A stretch of DNA of 64,000 nucleotides, taken from NCBI RefSeq assembly GCF_019656075.1, contig NZ_BPKZ01000005.1, positions 1 through 64,000 on the forward strand, read 5' to 3'. Source of the DNA: Leuconostoc palmae. GTDB lineage: Bacteria > Bacillota > Bacilli > Lactobacillales > Lactobacillaceae. Positions 57,277 to 64,000 of this stretch are shown here, piece by piece; position 1 is the first letter of the stretch; each line of letters opens with the position of its first letter. The notes under the pieces are model-generated. The model saw only the letters and a list, made by a program, of their open reading frames with translations, was not told where the DNA came from and did not search any database. The translations under genes were made by a program, and so were the position numbers.

Positions 57277-58563
57277 ATGAGTGAAAACCAAAAATATCTA
57301 TCAATCAGTGCTTTGACGGCGTATTTAAAGCGTAAATTCGATGTCGATCCCTATTTATCAAAAATTTATATAACGGGTGAAATTTCTAATATGGGTCGAC
57401 GCCGTGGACGTCATTTGTATTTCTCTATTAAAGACCCAAACGGTCAAGCAGTAATTTCTGCTGCTATGTTTTCTTATGCCAATCGTTTAAAATTTGAACC
57501 TGAAGAAGGGATGAAAATTAATGCGATTGGGCGGGTTCAGCTTTATGAACCAAATGGGACATATGCCATTATTTTGGAACAAATGACCCCAGATGGTATA
57601 GGGGATCTTTTTTTGGCCTATGAGCAATTAAAAAAGAAGTTGTCCGCCGAGGGCCTATTTAATTTACCAAAGAAAGTATTACCTCTGTTTCCAAAGAAAA
57701 TAGCAGTGATAACTTCCCCAACAGGTGCCGTTATTGAAGATATTGCTAAAACAGTCCAACGCCGTTTTCCAACTGCGCAAGTTGTACTCTTTCCGGCAGT
57801 TGTGCAAGGTGAAAAATCTGCAGAGTCTATTATCAAGCAACTGATAAGAGTTGATCAGTCTAATGATTTCGATACATTGATTGTTGGCCGTGGTGGCGGA
57901 TCAATTGAAGATTTGTGGTCTTTTAATGATGAACAATTAGCTCGAAGCATAGCAGCAGTTAAGGTTCCAGTCATTAGTTCTGTTGGACATGAGACGGATA
58001 ATACACTAGTTGATTTGGTTGCTGATCATCGAGCAGCTACCCCTACTGCCGCTGCTGAGCTAGCAACACCAATAACGTTGAATCAATTACTTTCACGATT
58101 AAATGAATTACAAGTTAGGTTAAACTTAATCATGAAAAAAAGAATTGATGTTCAAAGAGATCGGGTTAATCGAGTAGCAAATCACATTATTTTTCAACAA
58201 CCAGACCGTTTATACATCGGATATAATCAAAAACTTGATCAGTTGAATTATGGTTTAAGTCAAAGCATTCAAAGATATATTGTGGATGCCAGTCATCATC
58301 TAGATGTATTAACTCAAAGGCACAAACAAATTGGGGTGCATTTGTTACAGCAACCAAAAGAAAAACTATACATATTAGCAGCTAAATTAGATACAATGAG
58401 TCCATTAAAAATTTTAGATCGTGGTTTTGTTATGATGGAAAAATCAAATAAGATTGTGAAACAAATAAGTGATATTGAAATTGGTGATCAAGTTGAATTG
58501 CGTTTGAGTGATGGAAAAGCAACAGCAAAAATTATGGAAAAGAGTGAGATAATTAATGAGTGA
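57277..58563 (+). CDS. xseA: Exonuclease VII large subunit
   Basis: ExoVII degrades single-stranded DNA from both ends. The 428-aa protein begins with the OB fold ([29 protein letters not shown]) and has [22 protein letters not shown], the catalytic-domain motifs [17 protein letters not shown] and [30 protein letters not shown], and a long coiled coil. It heads the xseA-xseB-ispA-tlyA-argR-recN operon, a conserved Firmicute cluster. Confidence 0.97.
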   Translation: MSENQKYLSISALTAYLKRKFDVDPYLSKIYITGEISNMGRRRGRHLYFSIKDPNGQAVISAAMFSYANRLKFEPEEGMKINAIGRVQLYEPNGTYAIILEQMTPDGIGDLFLAYEQLKKKLSAEGLFNLPKKVLPLFPKKIAVITSPTGAVIEDIAKTVQRRFPTAQVVLFPAVVQGEKSAESIIKQLIRVDQSNDFDTLIVGRGGGSIEDLWSFNDEQLARSIAAVKVPVISSVGHETDNTLVDLVADHRAATPTAAAELATPITLNQLLSRLNELQVRLNLIMKKRIDVQRDRVNRVANHIIFQQPDRLYIGYNQKLDQLNYGLSQSIQRYIVDASHHLDVLTQRHKQIGVHLLQQPKEKLYILAAKLDTMSPLKILDRGFVMMEKSNKIVKQISDIEIGDQVELRLSDGKATAKIMEKSEIINE

Positions 58564-58780
58564 ATCACAAACATTTGAAGAGAAGCTAGAGAAACTAGAA
58601 ACAATTGTTAGCGAATTAGAAAAAGGCAATCGACCTTTGGAAAGTGCTTTAAATGATTTTAAAGATGGGGTAAGTCTTGTTAAGGATTTACAAAAAACAC
58701 TAAAAGATGCCGAATCTACTTTAGCCAAAGTCATGAGTGATGATAATCATATGACAGATCTGGAATTAACAAATGACTAA
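58556..58780 (+). CDS. xseB: Exonuclease VII small subunit
   Basis: This 74-aa helical subunit has [36 protein letters not shown], the entire XseB signature. It overlaps xseA by 8 nt and ispA by 8 nt, so the three are translationally coupled. Confidence 0.96.
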   Translation: MSESQTFEEKLEKLETIVSELEKGNRPLESALNDFKDGVSLVKDLQKTLKDAESTLAKVMSDDNHMTDLELTND

Positions 58781-59681
58781 AATGGAACAGTTTCAAGAAA
58801 AATGGCATACGCTAATTGATAATCAACTAAATCGAGATATTTCAGTAATTGCTAACGATCAAAAATTTACTGATATGTTATCTTATGCCGTATTAAATGG
58901 CGGAAAACGTTTAAGACCGATACTAACATTGGCAGTCTTGGATAGTTTTGGCGTGCATATTTCGCCACAGCTACTAAAATTGACAACAGCCGTCGAGTGG
59001 ATACACTCATATTCCTTGGTTCATGATGATTTGCCGGCTATGGATAATGATTTATTGCGTCGTGGTAAGCCAAGTCTGCATGCTAAATTTGGCGAAGATA
59101 TGGCCATATTAGCTGGGGATGCTTTACTAACTGGTGCTTTTCAGATTATTGCCGAGTCCAATGATATAGGTCAAAAAGATTTAAATATTAGTGATCAATT
59201 GTTGATCACAGTAACTCAACAGTTATCACTATTTTCAGGTGGTAAGGGAATGGTCATTGGTCAGGTACATGATATGCAAAATCATGGACAACGAGACAAA
59301 ATATTAAAAAATTGGCTGTTAGATGAGGTTTATGTACCAAAGACTGCTGCACTATTAAGTTTTTCAGCAGGAATTGGTGGATTATTACTAAAACAGTTCG
59401 TTGAAAATTTAACGTCGTATGCAAATACAAGCCATGATTTATTTGAATTTGGCAAAAATTTTGGGTTAGCTTTTCAAATTCAAGATGATTTAGATGATTA
59501 TGAACAAGATAATCAAGAAGATGTTGCCTCATTGCCACATATCATAGGACTAGATGCTGCACGTGATTTAAGGAATCAGTTTATCAGTCAAGCTAAACAG
59601 TGCTTAGATTTAATTGCTAAACGTGAGACGTGTTTCAATCGTGACTTGTTAGATAGTTTTCTGAACATTATTGGAGATTAA
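58773..59681 (+). CDS. ispA: Polyprenyl synthase (geranyl/farnesyl diphosphate synthase)
   Basis: This 302-aa enzyme joins isopentenyl diphosphate to allylic substrates. It has [11 protein letters not shown], the first aspartate-rich motif [35 protein letters not shown] and the second motif [15 protein letters not shown] 58773 and 58782 are both possible starts. It supplies precursors for undecaprenyl phosphate and quinone side chains. Confidence 0.93.
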   Translation: MTKMEQFQEKWHTLIDNQLNRDISVIANDQKFTDMLSYAVLNGGKRLRPILTLAVLDSFGVHISPQLLKLTTAVEWIHSYSLVHDDLPAMDNDLLRRGKPSLHAKFGEDMAILAGDALLTGAFQIIAESNDIGQKDLNISDQLLITVTQQLSLFSGGKGMVIGQVHDMQNHGQRDKILKNWLLDEVYVPKTAALLSFSAGIGGLLLKQFVENLTSYANTSHDLFEFGKNFGLAFQIQDDLDDYEQDNQEDVASLPHIIGLDAARDLRNQFISQAKQCLDLIAKRETCFNRDLLDSFLNIIGD

Positions 59682-59683
59682 TT

Positions 59684-60526
59684 ATGAGTGGTGTAGAAAA
59701 AGAACGTGTTGACGTTTTATTAGTTCAGCAAGGATTATTTGAATCCCGCGAACAAGCTAAGCGAGCAGTTATGGCTGGCGAAATTTTGGGTGAAAATGAA
59801 GAGCGTCTAGACAAGGCAGGACAAAAAATTCCAGTCACCACTGAATTACATTTCAAAGGTGAGAAGTTGAAATATGTTTCCCGTGGTGGTCTGAAACTTG
59901 AAAAGGCGTTAAATGATTTCGATATTTCTGTCACTGATAAAGTTGTCTTAGATATTGGTTCATCAACCGGTGGTTTCACAGATGTGGCTTTACAAAACGG
60001 TGCAAAATTGGTTTATGCATTAGATGTTGGGACTAACCAACTTGCTTGGAAATTGAGATCTGATAGCCGTGTAAAAGTCATGGAAAATACTAATTTTAGA
60101 TATGCGCAATTAGGAGATTTTGTTTTTGGACAACCTTCATTTGCAACCATTGATGTGTCATTTATCTCTTTGGGATTAATTCTGCCACCATTATCAGATA
60201 TCATTAGTATGGGTGGGCAAGTAGTTGCCCTCATTAAACCTCAGTTTGAAGCAGGGCGTCAACATGTTGGCAAGAATGGCATCATCAAAGATCCCGCAGT
60301 TCATAAGCAAGTTTTACAAAAAATGATACAAGTTATGTTGCATGATGGATTTTCAGTTAAAGCATTGACATACTCACCAATTAAAGGTGGTCAAGGGAAT
60401 ATTGAATTTTTGGCAGTTCTGCAACGCGATGAGCTTGCTAGTATTGAAGAACATATTAGCATTGATCATTTGTTACAACAAACATATGCGCAATTAAATC
60501 ACACAGGTAGTAAAGATGATGAATAA
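59684..60526 (+). CDS. tlyA: TlyA-type rRNA 2'-O-methyltransferase (hemolysin-like)
   Basis: This 280-aa protein has an N-terminal S4 RNA-binding domain (VDVLLVQQGLFESREQAKRAVMAGEI) and a SAM-dependent FtsJ-type methyltransferase domain (YVSRGGLKLEKAL, VLDIGSSTGGFTDVALQNGA, ATIDVSFISLGLILP, ALIKPQFEAGR). It is known as YqxC in Bacillus. The ribosome site is TTGGAGAT. It overlaps argR by 11 nt. Confidence 0.93.
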   Translation: MSGVEKERVDVLLVQQGLFESREQAKRAVMAGEILGENEERLDKAGQKIPVTTELHFKGEKLKYVSRGGLKLEKALNDFDISVTDKVVLDIGSSTGGFTDVALQNGAKLVYALDVGTNQLAWKLRSDSRVKVMENTNFRYAQLGDFVFGQPSFATIDVSFISLGLILPPLSDIISMGGQVVALIKPQFEAGRQHVGKNGIIKDPAVHKQVLQKMIQVMLHDGFSVKALTYSPIKGGQGNIEFLAVLQRDELASIEEHISIDHLLQQTYAQLNHTGSKDDE

Positions 60527-60974
60527 AAAAATACGTCAAAAAAATTTAATGGCGTTGATTCAAAATCAACAACTGGGTAGACAAGAAGATATTGTCGCTT
60601 ATTTTGAAACGCTTGGTGAGAGTGTCACACAGGCAACAATTTCACGTGATATTAATGAACTAGGATTAATTAAGGTACCAACAAGTTATGGTAGTTTTCA
60701 ATACCATTTACCTAAGCAAGATGACCGCCCACATCTGCAACGTTTAAAAAAGGCAATGCAGCAATCTTTTTTGAGTCAGCGTTCGCAACGTGGACAAATC
60801 ATGATAAAAGTTCAACCTGGTAACGGACAGCTTGTAGCAAATTTGTTTGAACAAGTTAATTTTCCAGAAGTATTTGGTACACTGAGTGATGATGGTACAG
60901 TACTCGTATTATTAAAAGAAGGTGTGGCGACTTTACAGATGACAAATATTATTCAAAAATTGCTTGAAAAATAA
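60516..60974 (+). CDS. argR: Arginine repressor
   Basis: ArgR/AhrC binds ARG boxes as an arginine-dependent hexamer. The 152-aa protein has the winged helix-turn-helix RQEDIVAYFETLGESVTQATISRDINELGLIKV and the C-terminal oligomerisation/arginine domain, with FGTLSDDGTVLVLLKE in place of the usual GTIAGDDTIL-type loop. The start may be ATG 60516 or 60519. It sits in the xseA-recN operon, as in Bacillus. Confidence 0.94.
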   Translation: MMNKKIRQKNLMALIQNQQLGRQEDIVAYFETLGESVTQATISRDINELGLIKVPTSYGSFQYHLPKQDDRPHLQRLKKAMQQSFLSQRSQRGQIMIKVQPGNGQLVANLFEQVNFPEVFGTLSDDGTVLVLLKEGVATLQMTNIIQKLLEK

Positions 60975-60999
60975 TTGTTATTGAAAGAGTAGGTTAAAT

Positions 61000-62679
61000 A
61001 TGTTAGAAAATCTTATCATTGAAAATTTTGCTATTATAGAAAAAATTTCACTTCAATTTGATGAAGGCATGACAGTCTTAACTGGTGAAACTGGTGCCGG
61101 AAAATCAATTATTATAGGTGCATTACTTTTATTAACAGGTGGTCGTGCTAATTCTGATATGATTCGCCATGGTAGCAAAAAAGCCATATTGCAAGCTATT
61201 TTTAATGTGAAAAATAATCAGGTTATTATGGCACAACTATCTGATCAAGGGATTGATGTTGAAGACAACCAACTCATTATTTATCGTGAACTGAACCAAA
61301 ATGGGCGTAGCGTGATTCGCATCAATGGTGTGTTAGTCAACCTTAAATTCTTAGCATTAATTGGTCGTCAACTAGTTGATATTCAAGGACAAAATGACAC
61401 GCAACAGTTACTTAATTCAGATGAGCATTTAATGTTATTAGATGCATTTGGTGGAGAGCAATTACAAAAAGTTAAATCACTTTATTTAAATGAATTTTTA
61501 GACTTTAAAGCGGTAACTCAGCGTATTAGACAAATACAGAGTTCCCAGCAAGAGATGACTCAGCGACTGGACTTATTGCAATTTCAACAGCAAGAGTTAA
61601 TAGATGCAGATTTGAAGCCAAATGAAGAAGATGATTTAGTTGACGCTAGGGGTAAACTGATTAACTATAAGAAGATAGCTGATAGATTAAATAATACACA
61701 ATTGGCATTAAATAGTGATCAAGGTGGTGCAATTGATTTATTGGCTGAAGCAATGCATGAATTACAAGAAATTGCTGAATATGATGATGCCTATGCAGAA
61801 TTAGCAAAAACAATAGCAGATAGCTATTATACAGCGCAAGAAGTAGGTAGAGATATTGATGAACAAATCAGTGAGTTAACATATGATGAAGAACAATTAA
61901 TAAGGATTGATGAACGACTCCAGTTAATTCACAGTTTAGAACGTAAATATGGATCAACAGTTAACGATGTATTAATGTTTAAACAAAAAGTTGATGCAGA
62001 ACTAGCTGTGTTAAATGACGATACTTTTAATATTGAACAATTGCAGATTAAACAAAATAACTTAAGACAGTCTTTACGTCAGAAAGCTATGAGATTACGT
62101 GAAAATCGTCAACAAGTTGCTCGAGAATTAGAGCAAAACGTTAATGCTCAGTTGTCTGAATTGTTAATGTCAGGAGCACAATTTGCTGTTGAATTCGAAT
62201 CAATAGAAGGATTTACCTCGTCTGGCTCTGAAAAAGTGCAGTTTTACGTACAAACTAACGTCGGGGAAGGTATGTTGCCTCTTTCAAAAATTGCTTCTGG
62301 TGGTGAGACATCTAGACTGATGTTAGCATTAAAAACAACTTTTGCTAAACAACAACAAATTATTTCTATTGTTTTTGATGAAGCTGATACTGGTGTTTCG
62401 GGTCGTGTTGCGCAAGCCATTGCAAGAAAAATGTTGACAATTGCATCGACTTCACAAGTTTTTGCGATTACTCATCTACCACAAGTTGCAGCAGCAGCAA
62501 ATCATCATTTCTTAATTGCTAAAACGACTGATAGTGATCGAACAGTAACGCATGTTACACCACTAGATGAATCTGGAAAGGCACATGCTATTGCAATGAT
62601 GTTATCTGGTGATGATGTCACTGAAATGGCTTTGGCAAATGCAAAAGAATTACGTGCAAAAATTGGTAACTTGACGTAA
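61000..62679 (+). CDS. recN: DNA repair protein RecN
   Basis: RecN is an SMC-like ATPase acting early in double-strand-break repair. The 559-aa protein has NLIIENFAIIEKISLQFDEGMTVLTGETGAGKSIIIGAL (Walker A), coiled coils in the middle, and SKIASGGETSRLMLALK (signature) plus IIVFDEADTGVSG-like IVFDEADTGVSGRVAQAIA (Walker B). It is the last gene of the operon. Confidence 0.97.
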   Translation: MLENLIIENFAIIEKISLQFDEGMTVLTGETGAGKSIIIGALLLLTGGRANSDMIRHGSKKAILQAIFNVKNNQVIMAQLSDQGIDVEDNQLIIYRELNQNGRSVIRINGVLVNLKFLALIGRQLVDIQGQNDTQQLLNSDEHLMLLDAFGGEQLQKVKSLYLNEFLDFKAVTQRIRQIQSSQQEMTQRLDLLQFQQQELIDADLKPNEEDDLVDARGKLINYKKIADRLNNTQLALNSDQGGAIDLLAEAMHELQEIAEYDDAYAELAKTIADSYYTAQEVGRDIDEQISELTYDEEQLIRIDERLQLIHSLERKYGSTVNDVLMFKQKVDAELAVLNDDTFNIEQLQIKQNNLRQSLRQKAMRLRENRQQVARELEQNVNAQLSELLMSGAQFAVEFESIEGFTSSGSEKVQFYVQTNVGEGMLPLSKIASGGETSRLMLALKTTFAKQQQIISIVFDEADTGVSGRVAQAIARKMLTIASTSQVFAITHLPQVAAAANHHFLIAKTTDSDRTVTHVTPLDESGKAHAIAMMLSGDDVTEMALANAKELRAKIGNLT

Positions 62680-62681
62680 GT

Positions 62682-62714
62682 AAAAAAGACTGAGCAGCCA
62701 GCTCAGTCTTTTTT
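62682..62714. terminator. Bidirectional terminator of recN and the purine permease
   Basis: AAAAAAGACTGAGC (62682-62695) pairs with GCTCAGTCTTTTTT (62701-62714), with a 5-nt loop. Confidence 0.92.
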
Positions 62715-64000
62715 AATGTGCAACAATTACAAGGAATAGTATAAATAGTACGGCAAGTCCGTACATCAGTGGATGAACTTTTTTGCCACGACCTGTAGCA
62801 ATCATTGTAATAGGATATAGAATAAATCCTAAAGCGATACCATCTGAAATAGAATATGTAAGTGGCATACCAATGACAATTAAGAAAGCAGGGGCAGCAA
62901 CAGCAAAATCATCCCATTCAATGTGACGTAAACTTTTTGCCATAAGCACACCTACAACAACCAAAGCAGGTGCGGTTACTTGAGAAGTAACTACTGTTAG
63001 TAGTGGTGAGAAAAATAAAGCAAGTAGAAAGAAAATACCAGTAAAGACACTGGTTAAACCAGAACGACCACCAACAGCAATACCAGAAGATGACTCAACA
63101 TAAGCAGATGTAGGAGATGTACCAATAACAGCTCCTACAGTCATACCTACCGCATCGGCCATCAAGGCGCGTCCAGCACGTGGCATTTCATTATTTTTCA
63201 TGAAACCTGCTTGTGTAGCGAGACCAATCATTGTTCCTGCGGTATCAAAGAAAGTTACCAGTAAAAAGGTAATAACAACTGTTACCATTTGTAAGGAATT
63301 AATATCTCCAATATGCATCACACCTTGTCCAAATGTTGGTGAGAGTGAAGGAGCTGATGACACAAAACTATTAGGTAATTTTATGAGTCCAAAAATAACA
63401 CCGGCAATTGAAGTAAGTACCATACCAATAAAAATAGCAGCAGGTATTTGACGAGTTAATAAGACAAATGTAACGATAATGCCAAAAATAGCAAGCAAAG
63501 AAGTAGGTGTTGTCAAATGACCAAGAGATACCATTGTATCCTTGTTAGCCACAATTAAACCGGCATCGTGTAATCCAATAAATGCAATAAACAAACCTAT
63601 ACCAGAAGCAATAGCCAATTTCAAATTATGAGGAATAATATTTATAATTTTCTCACGGATTTTGAAAAAGGTTAAAATTAAAAAGATGATGGCAGCGACA
63701 AATACCCCTGCTAGAGCTGTTTGCCACTTGACACCCATGCCAATAACAACAGAGTAAGCAAAGAAAGCATTCACACCTAATCCAGGTGCAATAGCAATTG
63801 GATATAGAGCAACAATGCCCATAAATAATGTTGCGACAGCTGATGCGACAGCAGTTGCCGTGAAAACTGCGCCTTTGTCCATACCAGCAGCACCTAAAAC
63901 TGTTGGATTAACAAATAAAATGTATGCCATTGAAGCGAAAGTTGTTAAACCAGCAATAAATTCTGTACGAATCGATGTGTTTAACTCGTTCAGTTTAAAA
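62713..64000 (-). CDS. NCS2-family purine permease (AzgA/PbuG-like), 5' end outside window
   Basis: This membrane protein probably imports guanine, hypoxanthine or adenine with protons. It has SMAYILFVNPTVLGAAGMDKGAVFTATA, APGLGVNAFFAYSVVIGMG (the NCS2 Q/E-helix region), FFDTAGTMIGLATQAG and GTSPTSAYVESSSGIAVGGRSGLT, all AzgA-type motifs. The frame stays open past the first visible ATG (63930): FKLNELNTSIRTEFIAGLTTF runs to the window edge, so the true start lies beyond position 64000. It converges on recN. Confidence 0.93.
   Translation of the reverse strand, partial: FKLNELNTSIRTEFIAGLTTFASMAYILFVNPTVLGAAGMDKGAVFTATAVASAVATLFMGIVALYPIAIAPGLGVNAFFAYSVVIGMGVKWQTALAGVFVAAIIFLILTFFKIREKIINIIPHNLKLAIASGIGLFIAFIGLHDAGLIVANKDTMVSLGHLTTPTSLLAIFGIIVTFVLLTRQIPAAIFIGMVLTSIAGVIFGLIKLPNSFVSSAPSLSPTFGQGVMHIGDINSLQMVTVVITFLLVTFFDTAGTMIGLATQAGFMKNNEMPRAGRALMADAVGMTVGAVIGTSPTSAYVESSSGIAVGGRSGLTSVFTGIFFLLALFFSPLLTVVTSQVTAPALVVVGVLMAKSLRHIEWDDFAVAAPAFLIVIGMPLTYSISDGIALGFILYPITMIATGRGKKVHPLMYGLAVLFILFLVIVAH

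Noticed and set aside
59684-60526. Virulence hemolysin
   Set aside because: TlyA-type proteins are named hemolysins historically, but the S4 plus FtsJ domains and operon context indicate rRNA methylation.

Overview
The window looks like chromosomal DNA of a low-GC, Gram-positive lactic acid bacterium of the family Leuconostocaceae, most likely Leuconostoc. I infer this from product content and gene order, not from a database search. Evidence includes mecA, a short 6-phosphogluconate dehydrogenase beside an RpiR-type regulator and gluconate kinase, divergent pepQ/ccpA, aldB, a DUF3042 protein, cydABCD without haem-synthesis genes nearby, strong AAGGAGG-type ribosome binding sites and T-box leaders. 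No phage, IS element, CRISPR array or defence island was seen. The window is mostly housekeeping DNA with clear signs of recent gene loss.

Region by region. 1-3.6 kb: end of a gene that may be spx, mecA, a rhodanese-like protein, then a deletion scar joining the 5' half of lplA to the 3' half of pdhD, and an alpha/beta hydrolase. 3.6-6.8 kb: peroxide defence (ahpC plus a domain-permuted ahpF, with a PerR-like box), then a divergent short TetR regulator and a PH-like partner. 6.8-8.1 kb: a kduD-type dehydrogenase pseudogene and a DUF3042 gene. 8.2-18.6 kb: GDPD-miaA, a CPA1 antiporter, pepN, an MFS transporter, an HD phosphohydrolase, a DUF1934 gene and rpoE. 18.8-23.0 kb: an atypical tRNA-Lys, a T-box amino-acid permease, plsX-acpP and a T-box fRMsr. 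23.2-27.0 kb: an OpuC/EgtU-like permease-binding fusion, an SprT-like protein, a HAD phosphatase and a CPBP protease. 27.0-32.8 kb: pepQ and ccpA, oatA-like, aldB and udk. 32.8-37.8 kb: gluconate locus with an rpiR-type regulator, gnd, gntK and a broken gntP. 37.9-44.8 kb: an amino-acid permease, an isoleucine 2-epimerase-like enzyme, T-box alaS, ireB-ruvX and a DUF1292 gene. 45.0-51.7 kb: cydABCD and a GH73 glucosaminidase. 51.8-57.2 kb: pcrA-ligA-camS. 57.3-62.7 kb: xseA-xseB-ispA-tlyA-argR-recN. 62.7-64 kb: an NCS2 purine permease cut by the window end.

Themes. Carbon metabolism is shrinking: PDH remnants, kduD and gntP are all broken, while gnd and gntK, which feed the phosphoketolase route, are intact. 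Regulation is legible in the DNA: two good cre sites, a PerR-like box, a TetR operator inside its promoter, a symmetric pair of 14-bp arms between rpiR and gnd, and three T-box leaders. Three genes (the tetR-type gene, the GDPD gene and xseA) have a -10 box exactly 6 nt before the ATG and no Shine-Dalgarno sequence, so they are probably leaderless. aldB has a perfect hairpin between its Shine-Dalgarno and its ATG. No wholly new multi-gene system was found; the best leads are these expression signals, the permuted AhpF and the decay scars.
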